Source: Actinomycetota bacterium (GTDB lineage Bacteria > Actinomycetota > Acidimicrobiia > Acidimicrobiales > Ilumatobacteraceae). Taken from it: 22,339 bases of DNA. The position numbers and the translations under genes are program-made. Below are positions 7,670 through 15,189 of the stretch, one piece after another (positions within the stretch are counted from its first letter, which is position 1; each line of letters starts with the position of its first letter). The stretch lies in assembly GCA_018882725.1 (NCBI GenBank), contig VERK01000012.1:1-22339 (forward strand). Reading direction: 5' to 3'. Under the pieces are notes generated by a model. It was not told the origin of the DNA, did no database searches, and saw nothing but the letters and a program-made list of their open reading frames with translations.

Positions 7670-8735
7670 TCGAGGCGGTGGTGGCTCCACCCACGACCCA
7701 ACCGCCATCGCGGTCGTAGAACACGAGCGATTGACCCGGCGACACACGGCGTTGTGGTTCGTCCCACACGACGTCGACTGCGTCGGTCCGCTCGCTGCTC
7801 GTTCTGATCGACCCGGCGCGCGGCTCGCCATGAGCACTGCACTGGACCCACACGCGACCTTCGATCGGACCGTCGGTCCAGGTGGGTGACGATCCGAGTT
7901 CCTGATCGACGAGAAGAAGCGACTCGGGGCCCACGACCACCCGTCGCTGCGACACGTCGACGTCGACCACGAATCGCTTGGCGCCACCACCACCAGCGAC
8001 TCCGCGTCGCTGACCGAGAGTCACGAGTTCGACCGCGTCGACGCGGCCGATCCGTTCGCCGGTGTCGTCGACCACGTCGGCCGGATGAAGTTCGATTCGG
8101 CGGCGCAAGAACGACGAGCGACCGGTCGCACCATCGGGAGACTTGGTCGACGTGATGAAGCACACGTCCTGGCTGTCGGGCTTGGTCGCGGTCCGCAAGC
8201 CGAGGCGAGTTGCGTGGGCACGCACCTCGGCCTTGGTGAGAGTGCCGACCGGCAACAGCGTGCGCGACAGCGCGTCCTGATCGAGCATGTGGATCACGTA
8301 GCTCTGATCCTTGGCGGCATCGGCCCCGCGCAGGAGACGCCACGCACCGTCGATCTTCTCGATGCGGGCGTGGTGTCCGGTGGCCACGGCGTCGAAGCCG
8401 AGAACATCGGCGCGCTCGAGGAGTCGATCGAACTTGAGATGACGGTTGCACTCGATGCACGGGTTGGGGGTGACCCCGCGGGCGTGATCGGCGACATACG
8501 GGTCGACGACGTGACGATGGAAATCGTCGGTGAAGTTGAAGACCAGATGATCGATGCCGAGTTGCTGGGCCACGCGTCGCGCGTCGTCGACATCGCTCAC
8601 GCTGCAACATCCGGTGTCGCTCTCACCACCCCACAGGCGCATGGTGACGCCCACGACCTGATGCCCCTGCTCGAGCAGAAGGGCAGCGGCGACCGACGAA
8701 TCGACACCTCCGGACATGGCGACAAGAACTTTCAC
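7647..8735 (-). CDS. mnmA: tRNA-specific 2-thiouridylase MnmA
   Basis: ATP-dependent thiolation of U34 in tRNAs for Lys, Glu and Gln, using sulfur relayed from a cysteine desulfurase. It has 362 residues. The PP-loop SGGVDSS is at 8-14, the first catalytic Cys is Cys96 in NPCIECN, and the second is Cys192 in DSQDVCF, with the beta-barrel C-terminal domain following. The start is GTG at 8735 with GGAG (8743-8746, minus strand) seven bases upstream. It follows the cysteine desulfurase gene by 47 bp on the same strand, so sulfur donor and acceptor are probably co-transcribed. The 3' end overlaps the convergent membrane-protein gene by 23 bp. Confidence 0.97.
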   Translation of the reverse strand: MKVLVAMSGGVDSSVAAALLLEQGHQVVGVTMRLWGGESDTGCCSVSDVDDARRVAQQLGIDHLVFNFTDDFHRHVVDPYVADHARGVTPNPCIECNRHLKFDRLLERADVLGFDAVATGHHARIEKIDGAWRLLRGADAAKDQSYVIHMLDQDALSRTLLPVGTLTKAEVRAHATRLGLRTATKPDSQDVCFITSTKSPDGATGRSSFLRRRIELHPADVVDDTGERIGRVDAVELVTLGQRRGVAGGGGAKRFVVDVDVSQRRVVVGPESLLLVDQELGSSPTWTDGPIEGRVWVQCSAHGEPRAGSIRTSSERTDAVDVVWDEPQRRVSPGQSLVFYDRDGGWVVGGATTASITVSSSR

Positions 8736-8782
8736 GGGGTTTCTCCGGGGGTCAGGCTACGGCGGTCGAGTCGACGCGGCGT

Positions 8783-9928
8783 TCAGCGGCCCTTGGCCGC
8801 CGAGCGAATCCGCTCGATCGCGCCGGCGACCACGTTGGCCGCCTCGTCGACGTCCGACTCGGTGGTGGTGTGTCCGAGCGACATGCGCAGGGCCCCCTGG
8901 GCCAACTCGCGATCGATGCCCATCGCCGCCAACACGTGCGACGGCTCCATCGCTCCACTCGCACACGCCGAAGCCGCCGACGCGCACACTCCCCCTTCAT
9001 CGAGGAGATACAACAGGGCTTCGCTCTCCACGTCAGCAATGCACACGTGGGCCACACCGGGTACCGCGCGATCGGCAGGAATCGTCCGGTGAACTCCACC
9101 GACCGCCATCACCCGCGCGACGAGTGTTTCGCGCAACGCCTCGACGCGCGCGCACTCGGCTACTCGCTCGCGATCGGTCGACTCGAGCGCACGGGCCAGT
9201 GCCACGATGCCCGCCACGTTGTGCGTGCCGCTGCGTCGGTCGCGCTCCTGGCCACCGCCAAGGATCAGCGGTGCAACATCGGAACCCGCCCGTACCGCCA
9301 GAACTCCCACACCTTTGGGGCCGCCGAACTTGTGCGCCGACAGCGCCATCGCGTCGACGAGCGGCCAGATCGTTCGCAGGTCGAGCCAACAGGCCGCTTG
9401 CACGGCATCGGTGTGCAGCAACGCGCCGGGAGCGAGCGCGCGTACGAGACGCGACACCGCTCGCAGGTCGGTGACGGTCCCGGTCTCGTTGTTGACCGCC
9501 ATGACCGACACGACCGACACGTTCGACTCGTCACGCAGCACGCGTTCGAGTTCGGTCAGATCGATCGCCCCGGTGGGATCGACCCCGACCACGCGACCCT
9601 TCTCGTGTTCGACACAATGCAGAACCGCGTGGTGTTCGGCCGCCGAACACACCACCACGCCGCCTCGTCGTTCGATGGCGCCGCGAATGGCCGTGTTGTC
9701 ACCTTCGGTTCCGCCACCGTTGAACACCACTTCGCCGGGCAGACACCCGATCACGTCAGCCACCATGTCGCGGGCCTCATCGATTGCGCGTCGGGCCTCG
9801 CGGGCGAAGCGATGCGAGCCCGAGGGATTGGCGTAGGTCTGGGTGAGGAACGGCAACATGGCTTCGACCGCATCCGGGCGCATGGGCGTCGTGGCCGCAT
9901 GGTCGAGGTAGACGAGGCTCTTGCTCAC
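8783..9928 (-). CDS. iscS: Cysteine desulfurase (IscS/NifS family)
   Basis: PLP enzyme that removes sulfur from cysteine as an enzyme persulfide for tRNA thiolation and Fe-S cluster assembly. It has 381 residues. VYLDHAATTPM is at 6-16, the PLP-stacking His is in EHHAV (about 98-102), the cofactor Asp is D174 in HTDAVQA, the Schiff-base Lys is K200 in SAHKFGG, and the persulfide Cys is C322 in SACASG, followed by the family signature MEPSHVL. The GTG at 9928 is preferred to one eight codons upstream because TACCGT stands exactly six bases before it and the protein then begins close to the conserved strand. It heads the desulfurase-mnmA pair. No IscU scaffold is adjacent; a NifU-like protein lies at 16149-16382. 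The gene symbol is given by family; the exact subgroup is not certain. Confidence 0.95.
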   Translation of the reverse strand: MSKSLVYLDHAATTPMRPDAVEAMLPFLTQTYANPSGSHRFAREARRAIDEARDMVADVIGCLPGEVVFNGGGTEGDNTAIRGAIERRGGVVVCSAAEHHAVLHCVEHEKGRVVGVDPTGAIDLTELERVLRDESNVSVVSVMAVNNETGTVTDLRAVSRLVRALAPGALLHTDAVQAACWLDLRTIWPLVDAMALSAHKFGGPKGVGVLAVRAGSDVAPLILGGGQERDRRSGTHNVAGIVALARALESTDRERVAECARVEALRETLVARVMAVGGVHRTIPADRAVPGVAHVCIADVESEALLYLLDEGGVCASAASACASGAMEPSHVLAAMGIDRELAQGALRMSLGHTTTESDVDEAANVVAGAIERIRSAAKGR

Positions 9929-9934
9929 GCCGTC

Positions 9935-9940
9935 ACGGTA
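9935..9940 (-). promoter_or_regulatory. -10 element of the cysteine desulfurase gene, leaderless configuration
   Basis: TACCGT on the minus strand, six bases, then GTG at 9928. Spacing is identical to the ligA promoter. The element lies in the 47-bp gap shared with the divergent methyltransferase gene. Confidence 0.45.
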
Positions 9941-9975
9941 GTGGCGAATCACGAAACGCGTGGTGGACTGAAGGT

Positions 9976-10734
9976 ATGCAGGGATACGGCGAATCCTCGT
10001 ACGGAGACGGGTTCGCCGACGTGTACGACGACTGGTACCACGACGTCAGCGACGTCGACTCCACGATCACGCTCCTCACCTCACTCGTCCCGTCCGACCG
10101 ACTGCGCGACGGGCGATTCCTCGAACTGGGAATCGGTACCGGTCGTATCGCGCTACCGCTGGCCGAGACCGGAGCCCGCGTGACCGGAATCGACGCCAGT
10201 CGGGCGATGATCGAACGGCTTCGCGCCAAGGATCCGAGCGGCAAGGTGTCGGTGATCGTCGGCGACATGTTGCGCGGCCTCCCCGACGCGTCGTTCGACG
10301 TGGTGTTCGTGGCCTACAACACTCTCTTCGCGTTGCGTTCGTACGAACGTCAACACGAATTGTTCGCCGAAGTCGCGAAGCGTCTCGTACCGGGTGGCTC
10401 GTTCGTCATCGAGGCCTTCGTCCCCGACGTGGGACGACCGGCCGGCGGGAACGTGGGCGTACGCACGATGGCCGCCGATCGCGTGGTTCTCATGGCCGAC
10501 GTTCACGATCCCGAGTCGCAGACCGTCGACGGACAATTCATCGAATTCACCGACGGAGCGGCGGTCCGGCTGCGACCGTTCAGCATTCGCTATTCCACCA
10601 CCACCGAACTCGACCGTATGGCGACCGATGCCGGCCTGAGCCTGGCCGATCGCTGGGAAGACACCCGCCGGACACCGTTCCGACACGATTCCGTCACTCA
10701 TGTGTCGGTGTATCGACGAGCGTCGGTGTCCTGA
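9976..10734 (+). CDS. Class I SAM-dependent methyltransferase
   Basis: 252 residues. SAM-binding motif I is FLELGIGTGRIALPLAETG (48-66), followed by the acidic end of strand 2 in VTGIDASRAMI, motif II around VIVGDMLRGLP and SFDVVFVAYNTLF, and the post-motif LVPGGSFVIEAF. The C-terminal half is a beta-rich extension (VRLRPFSIRYSTT) found in the Methyltransf_25-type subgroup. The substrate cannot be read from the sequence. It heads a plus-strand run with the GalT-like gene (30-bp gap) and the SRPBCC gene, divergent from the desulfurase. The ATG at 9976 has GAAGG only one base upstream, too close for an efficient Shine-Dalgarno site, so how it is initiated is unclear. Confidence 0.88.
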   Translation: MQGYGESSYGDGFADVYDDWYHDVSDVDSTITLLTSLVPSDRLRDGRFLELGIGTGRIALPLAETGARVTGIDASRAMIERLRAKDPSGKVSVIVGDMLRGLPDASFDVVFVAYNTLFALRSYERQHELFAEVAKRLVPGGSFVIEAFVPDVGRPAGGNVGVRTMAADRVVLMADVHDPESQTVDGQFIEFTDGAAVRLRPFSIRYSTTTELDRMATDAGLSLADRWEDTRRTPFRHDSVTHVSVYRRASVS

Positions 10735-10748
10735 GCCATCTGATTCCG

Positions 10749-10754
10749 TATCCT
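10749..10754 (+). promoter_or_regulatory. Possible -10 element before the GalT-like gene
   Basis: TATCCT in the 30-bp gap ahead of the GTG at 10765, ten bases before it. It could give the GalT-like and SRPBCC genes a promoter of their own with a leader of a few bases; read-through from the methyltransferase gene is equally possible. Confidence 0.3.
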
Positions 10755-10764
10755 GACGATCACC

Positions 10765-11748
10765 GTGAGCCAACTTCGACTGAACCCCCTCACCGGCCGC
10801 TGGGTCACCATCAACGCCGAGCGGGCCATGCGTCCCACCGATTTCGCCACACGCATCCAGACGGTCGAGTCCGATCCGAGTCGCCCGTGCCCGTTCTGCC
10901 CCGGTCACGAAGATCCGTCGGCGCCGGCCATGCTCACCGTCGGCGACGGCGACGACTGGAAGATGCGCGTCATCCCCAACTTGTATCCGGCGTTCGACGG
11001 CGAAGACTCGCTGGCCGTACGCAACCTCGGCCCGGTGCACGTGATGGCCGAGGCGAGTGGAACGCACGAAGTCTTCGTGTTCACACGCGACCACCACGGT
11101 GGTATCGACACGTTCGGCGACGACTCGTGCGGCCAGATCATGTCGGTGCTCAAGCAGCGTCTGCTCGAACACGCCGCCACTCGAAACATTCGCTACACGC
11201 AGGCCATCGTCAACCACGGTCGTGAAGCCGGTGCGTCGTTGTCGCACCCTCACGGACAATTGCTCGGCCTGCCGTTCGTACCGGGCGAAATCCTCGACGA
11301 AGAGCGCGCGTTCGTTCGTTTCGAAGGCGGCTGCATCCTCTGCGCCACCGTCGAGAGCGAACTCGTGTCGGGAGAGCGTGTTGTCCTGGCCACCGACGAC
11401 GCCGTCGTCGTGTGTCCGTTCTGGAGCGGCGGCCCCTACGAGATGCTCGTCATCCCTCGCCACCACGATCAGCACCTGCCCGACGCGTCCGACGAATCGC
11501 TGGCCGGTGTCGGTCGCGCCATTCGCGACGCGCTGGCCCACCTCAACGCGGTGTTCCCCGACGTCTCGTTCAACCTGGTGTTCCATACGGCGCCCCATCA
11601 GCACGACGGCCCGTTCCACTGGCACGCACATCTGTGGCCCAAGCTCACCACCGTGGCCGGATTCGAACGCGGCACCGGAGTGATGATCAACATCGTTCCG
11701 CCCGAGCAGGCCGCCGACGAGTTGCGTCGCGTGGGTGCGAACGCCTGA
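10765..11748 (+). CDS. galT: Galactose-1-phosphate uridylyltransferase-like protein (HIT superfamily)
   Basis: 327 residues, GTG start. A zinc-type Cys pair CPFCPG lies at 42-47, the GalT active-site signature HPHGQ at 161-165 with His163 as the expected nucleophile, and a C-terminal HIT-like half with FHWHAHLWPKLT. The first residues LRLNPLTGRWVTI are typical of the family. GalT exchanges UMP between UDP-glucose and galactose-1-phosphate through a uridylyl-His. No galK or galE is nearby, so the true sugar phosphate (galactose, or another hexose phosphate as in related nucleotidyl transferases and phosphorylases) is open. The gene ends one base before the SRPBCC start, which suggests translational coupling. 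Confidence 0.88.
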   Translation: MSQLRLNPLTGRWVTINAERAMRPTDFATRIQTVESDPSRPCPFCPGHEDPSAPAMLTVGDGDDWKMRVIPNLYPAFDGEDSLAVRNLGPVHVMAEASGTHEVFVFTRDHHGGIDTFGDDSCGQIMSVLKQRLLEHAATRNIRYTQAIVNHGREAGASLSHPHGQLLGLPFVPGEILDEERAFVRFEGGCILCATVESELVSGERVVLATDDAVVVCPFWSGGPYEMLVIPRHHDQHLPDASDESLAGVGRAIRDALAHLNAVFPDVSFNLVFHTAPHQHDGPFHWHAHLWPKLTTVAGFERGTGVMINIVPPEQAADELRRVGANA

Positions 11749-11749
11749 C

Positions 11750-12190
11750 GTGGCCCGCATCACCGTCTCCATCGACCTGAACGCGTCGCCGACGAGGGTG
11801 TGGGAAGTCGTCGAACCGATCGAACGACACATCGACTGGATGGCCGATGCGGTCGCCATTCGTTTCGAAACCGATCAGACGCGCGGTGTGGGCACCAAGT
11901 TCTTGTGCGACACCAAGGTGGGCCCCATTCGTCTGACCGATCATATGGAGATCACCGAGTGGGTTCCCGGCGAGGCGATGGGTGTGAAGCACACCGGGTT
12001 GGTCACCGGATCGGGCATCTTCACGTTGGCTCCTCTCGATGGCGGCCAACGCACCCGTTTCACCTGGAGCGAAGAACTGCGCTTCCCGTGGTGGCTCGGT
12101 GGGCGCGTGGGTGAAGCAATTGGTGGAGGCCTCGTGATGAAGGCCATCTGGAAGCGCAACTTGAAGCGCCTCCAATCACTCGTCGGCTGA
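11750..12190 (+). CDS. SRPBCC (START/polyketide-cyclase-like) protein
   Basis: 146 residues. The N-terminal strand and helix ITVSIDLNASPTRVWEVV (4-21), a central MEITEWVPGEAMGVKHTG, and the C-terminal TRFTWSEELRFPWW followed by a long final helix ending LKRLQ are the helix-grip pattern of SRPBCC proteins, which bind hydrophobic ligands in a cavity. No catalytic residues can be assigned. The GTG at 11750 begins one base after the GalT-like stop; starting at the earlier GTG in this frame (11735) would overlap galT and add only five residues. It converges on azlD with an 8-bp gap. Confidence 0.85.
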   Translation: MARITVSIDLNASPTRVWEVVEPIERHIDWMADAVAIRFETDQTRGVGTKFLCDTKVGPIRLTDHMEITEWVPGEAMGVKHTGLVTGSGIFTLAPLDGGQRTRFTWSEELRFPWWLGGRVGEAIGGGLVMKAIWKRNLKRLQSLVG

Positions 12191-12198
12191 CGAGTCCG

Positions 12199-12501
12199 TC
12201 AGGAGATCAGACGCACGAGTGCGGTCGCGGCCGCGCCGAGAACGATCACCGCGATGAGTGGGACTCGTCGCCACGCCGCCACCACCGCGACGGCGATTCC
12301 GATCGCCCGCGCGTCGAGCACCAGATCGCGTCCGGTCGAGAACGTGTCCTTCATGACGAGTGCGGTGATCACCGCGGCCGGGATGAGTGCAAGACATCGG
12401 TCGACAACGGGCGGCAACGTTCGACCACCCAGGATCACGAGACCGGTGACCTTGAACGCGTAGGCACCAGCGGCCAGAACGAGCACCAGCGTCCACGTCA
12501 C
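12199..12501 (-). CDS. azlD: AzlD-type branched-chain amino acid exporter subunit
   Basis: 100 residues with four hydrophobic segments (about 3-24, 33-51, 64-77 and 80-98), the normal size of the small AzlD subunit. The motif LPPVVDRCLALIPAAV (29-44) matches the conserved membrane turn of the family. With AzlC it forms an inner-membrane exporter for branched-chain or related amino acids. Its GTG start shares the sequence GTGA with the azlC stop (4-base overlap, 12498-12501), so translation is coupled. The longer open frame reaching 12657 has no homology and lies within azlC. Confidence 0.9.
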   Translation of the reverse strand: MTWTLVLVLAAGAYAFKVTGLVILGGRTLPPVVDRCLALIPAAVITALVMKDTFSTGRDLVLDARAIGIAVAVVAAWRRVPLIAVIVLGAAATALVRLIS

Positions 12502-13196
12502 GACGCGACCTCGGCCGGACGTCGCACTCCGACCAACACGGCCAAGGCCGACAGCAGAATCGGCACACCGACTGGTGTGACGGGGATGGTGACGACGCAC
12601 ACCAGACCGCCGAGCAGCGCAGCCAGCCGCGCGCGCGCATCGGTGAGCAAGGGCCACAACATCGCCACGAAACCAGCCGGGAAGGCGACATCGAGGCCGT
12701 ACGTCGTGGGATCGAGAGCGTTACCGGCCAACGCGCCGATCAACGTGCCCAGATTCCACAGACAGTAGAGAGCGACGCCCGTGAACCAGAACGCGATCCG
12801 CTGTGCTCGCGGATCGGGCTGGGCCACCGACATGGCGGTGGTCTCGTCGATGGTCATCTGCGCCGCCAGCATTCGCAACCCGAGCGAACCTTCGATGCGA
12901 CGCGACATCGCGAGTCCGTACACACCGTTGCGTGCCGCGAGCAAGAGCGCTCCCCCGAGGGCCGAGCCGAATGACCCACCCGAGCCGATCACCGACACCG
13001 CCGAGAACTGTGAAGCACCGGTGAAGACGAGCAGTGAGATGGCGCACGTCTGCAACACCGATGATCCGGCCGACACCGAAGCGACTCCGAACGACACGCC
13101 GAAGACGCCGACCGCTGCGCTCAGAGTGAGACAGGCCACCATCATCGGGCGAAGCGACTCGTCGCGCCACCACACCGGATGCTCGTCGCGCGACAT
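12498..13196 (-). CDS. azlC: AzlC-type branched-chain amino acid exporter subunit
   Basis: 232 residues, the usual length for the large AzlC subunit. Family landmarks are FGVSFGVAS in the first membrane hairpin, the conserved VFTGASQFSAV (57-67), the ARNGVYGLAMS segment (88-98) and QMTIDETTAM (112-121). About seven membrane helices are visible. Substrate is likely a branched-chain amino acid or a toxic analogue, by family only. The ATG at 13196 lies seven bases after a TAATGT hexamer and has no Shine-Dalgarno site, so the azlC-azlD message is probably leaderless. It is divergent from the GT4 gene. Confidence 0.92.
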   Translation of the reverse strand: MSRDEHPVWWRDESLRPMMVACLTLSAAVGVFGVSFGVASVSAGSSVLQTCAISLLVFTGASQFSAVSVIGSGGSFGSALGGALLLAARNGVYGLAMSRRIEGSLGLRMLAAQMTIDETTAMSVAQPDPRAQRIAFWFTGVALYCLWNLGTLIGALAGNALDPTTYGLDVAFPAGFVAMLWPLLTDARARLAALLGGLVCVVTIPVTPVGVPILLSALAVLVGVRRPAEVAS

Positions 13197-13203
13197 GCCA
13201 GAG

Positions 13204-13209
13204 ACATTA
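13204..13209 (-). promoter_or_regulatory. -10 element of azlC-azlD, leaderless configuration
   Basis: TAATGT on the minus strand, seven bases, then the ATG of azlC. It lies back to back with the GT4 hexamer at 13225-13230 in a 42-bp divergent gap. Confidence 0.5.
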
Positions 13210-13224
13210 CGGGGCGACGCTTGC

Positions 13225-13230
13225 TACGGT
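13225..13230 (+). promoter_or_regulatory. Candidate -10 element of the GT4 glycosyltransferase gene
   Basis: TACGGT, eight bases, then the GTG at 13239. It favours this GTG over the in-frame GTG at 13233, which would lie only two bases from the hexamer, before any plausible transcription start. Confidence 0.4.
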
Positions 13231-13238
13231 CGGTGTCC

Positions 13239-14399
13239 GTGCGCGTCCTGATGCTCGCGTGGGACCTCCCGCCCCATCAACTCACCGGTGTGTCGGCTCA
13301 CGTGGAGGGCTTGTCACGAGCACTCGCCCGCGCTGGTCACGACGTGGTCGTCCTCGGCCGCGCCGATGGCGACGTCGACGCGACTGTCGATCAGAGAGTT
13401 CTTCCCGGTGTTCGCGTGTTGCGCGCGTCGATCGATCTCCCGTGGCTTCCCGACGACGACGTCGTACTCAACACGGTCTCGGCCAATCATCATCTCGTGC
13501 AGCTGCTCGCGCAACTCGGCGATTGGCGACCCGACGTGGTCCACGCTCACGACTGGAACGTCGCCTGGGCCGCCGATGCCGTGTCGACGCTCACCGGAGC
13601 CCCTCTCGTTGCCACCATTCACGCCACCGAACGCGGTCGTCACGGAGGCCACGTTCCACAAGGTGTGCCAGCGGCGATCAACTCCGTCGAATGGTGGCTG
13701 GCCTGGCAGGCCCGATCGGTCGTGTGCTGCTCGCGGTTCATGATGCGCGAGGTTCTCGACGGCTTCGATCTCGATGCCGAACGAGTTCACCTCATTCCCC
13801 ACGGCGTCGACACCAACTCGTGGCGACCGCCCGAGACAGCATCGGTGCGTGAACCACTCGTTTTCGCCTGGGGACGCGTGCAGTACGAAAAGGGATTCCA
13901 GGTGCTCGCGCAGGCGATGGCTCGGCTACGCGGACGTGTTCCGGGAATCTCGTGCATCATCGCCGGACGCGGCTCGTACTTGGCCGAGTTGCAGAGCCAA
14001 CTCGACCTCGAGGGTGTGGGCGACATCGTGCAGATTCCTGGTTTCGTCCCCGACCACGAGTTGCGGACTCTGCTCCATCGCGCCGGCTGTGTGGTGATCC
14101 CGTCGCTCTACGAGCCGTTCGGAATCGTGGCTCTCGAGGCCATGGCGGCTGATGCCCCGCTCGTCGCGGCGCGCACGGGCGGATTGGCCGAGATCCTCGA
14201 GGGAACCGACGCTGGATTGCTCTTCGAACCGGGCAATGCGGTGCGCTTGGCCGAGACGATCGAGGGACTTCTCACCGATCGTCAACTGGCCGATCAACTT
14301 CGCGCGAATGCACAACGGCTCCTGGCCGGGCACTACTCGTGGGACGCGATCGCCGACACCACGTCGGCGCTCTACGAACGCGTGATCAACGGCCGGTGA
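13239..14399 (+). CDS. GT4-family retaining glycosyltransferase
   Basis: 386 residues, GT-B fold. The N-terminal acceptor domain begins VLMLAWDLPPHQLTGVSAHV (3-22) and contains VHAHDWNVAW (101-110). The donor domain has the GRVQYEKG phosphate-binding loop (212-219) and the E-x7-E signature EPFGIVALE (292-300), preceded by IPSLY. The layout with HAHDW resembles actinobacterial glycogen synthase/maltose-1-phosphate synthase-type GT4 enzymes, so an ADP- or UDP-glucose donor is possible, but many GT4 enzymes share these features. It has no glycan-gene neighbours except the GalT-like gene 1.5 kb upstream. Its last 14 bases overlap the 3' end of the convergent enoyl-CoA hydratase gene. Confidence 0.88.
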   Translation: MRVLMLAWDLPPHQLTGVSAHVEGLSRALARAGHDVVVLGRADGDVDATVDQRVLPGVRVLRASIDLPWLPDDDVVLNTVSANHHLVQLLAQLGDWRPDVVHAHDWNVAWAADAVSTLTGAPLVATIHATERGRHGGHVPQGVPAAINSVEWWLAWQARSVVCCSRFMMREVLDGFDLDAERVHLIPHGVDTNSWRPPETASVREPLVFAWGRVQYEKGFQVLAQAMARLRGRVPGISCIIAGRGSYLAELQSQLDLEGVGDIVQIPGFVPDHELRTLLHRAGCVVIPSLYEPFGIVALEAMAADAPLVAARTGGLAEILEGTDAGLLFEPGNAVRLAETIEGLLTDRQLADQLRANAQRLLAGHYSWDAIADTTSALYERVINGR

Positions 14400-15165
14400 A
14401 CTGGGCCTTACCGGGCCCGCTCTCGAGGAAACTCTTCACACCGATCTGGCTGTCGTGCGAGCGGAAGGATTCGACGAACAGATCGCGTTCGAGCAAGAGC
14501 CCGTCAGCGAGAGTCGACGACATTCCCTCGTCGACGGCGCGCTTCGCGAGTGACTGCGACACGAGGGCGCCGCGCGCGATCTCGGCGGCCAGAGTCCGAG
14601 CGCGCTCGGTCAACGACTCGTGAGCGACGACCTCGTCGGCCAGACCGATACGAAACGCTTCGTCGGCCTTCACCTGACGACCCGTGATCATCATCTCCTT
14701 GGCTCGACTCGGACCGACCACACGCGGAAGCCGCTGTGTTCCTCCTCCGCCCGGAATGATGCCGAGCAGAATCTCGGGCTGACCGAACACCGCTTTTTCA
14801 CTGGCGATGCGGTAATCGCAGGCGAGAGCGAGTTCGCAGCCGCCACCGAGTGCGTATCCGCTCACGGCCGCGATCACGAAGCGCGGGATCGCCGCCACGG
14901 CATCGAGTGTGCGATGGAAGGCCGGACCGATCACCTTGGCTTCATCGGGTCCGCCGAACTCGGCGATGTTGGCTCCGGCGGCGAAGATTCGCTCACCCCC
15001 GGTGATCACCACGGCACCGGGCGGGTTGGCCGTGAGATCGGCAGCCACCTCGCCGAGTCGTGACAACACGGCCAGGCTCAACGCGTTGACCTTCGGATTG
15101 TTGAGCGTCACCACGGCCACGCCGTCGTTTCCTCGCTCGACGAGAACCAAATCGGCATCGCTCAT
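14386..15165 (-). CDS. Enoyl-CoA hydratase/isomerase family protein
   Basis: Crotonase-fold enzyme of 259 residues. The oxyanion-hole segment is AAGANIAEF (62-70) with the second half at GYALGGGCELA (103-113). Both catalytic Glu residues of true hydratases are present: Glu111 in GCELA and Glu131 in GQPEILLG. The family signature IIPGGGGTQRLPR follows. Hydration of a 2-enoyl-CoA is therefore likely, chain length unknown. The ATG at 15165 has GAAGGGA (15171-15177, minus strand) five bases upstream. It is the last gene of the NifU-like / meaB / hydratase operon (24 bp after meaB), which suggests a link to propionate or branched-chain acyl-CoA breakdown. It overlaps the GT4 gene tail to tail. Confidence 0.93.
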   Translation of the reverse strand: MSDADLVLVERGNDGVAVVTLNNPKVNALSLAVLSRLGEVAADLTANPPGAVVITGGERIFAAGANIAEFGGPDEAKVIGPAFHRTLDAVAAIPRFVIAAVSGYALGGGCELALACDYRIASEKAVFGQPEILLGIIPGGGGTQRLPRVVGPSRAKEMMITGRQVKADEAFRIGLADEVVAHESLTERARTLAAEIARGALVSQSLAKRAVDEGMSSTLADGLLLERDLFVESFRSHDSQIGVKSFLESGPGKAQFTGR

Positions 15166-15189
15166 GATGTTCCCTTCGTCAACTGTCGG

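Noticed and set aside
8085..10183. Long plus-strand open frames opposite mnmA and the cysteine desulfurase
   Set aside because: They are rich in Arg, His and Gly with no motifs, as expected for shadows in G+C-rich DNA; the minus-strand genes have complete active sites.
10153..11859. Long minus-strand open frame (568 residues) opposite the methyltransferase and galT
   Set aside because: A shadow frame with His/Arg/Val-rich sequence; the plus strand encodes two recognisable enzymes.
13233..13241. GTG at 13233 as start of the GT4 gene
   Set aside because: It would be only two bases from the -10-like TACGGT; the GTG at 13239 fits better, though the difference is two residues.
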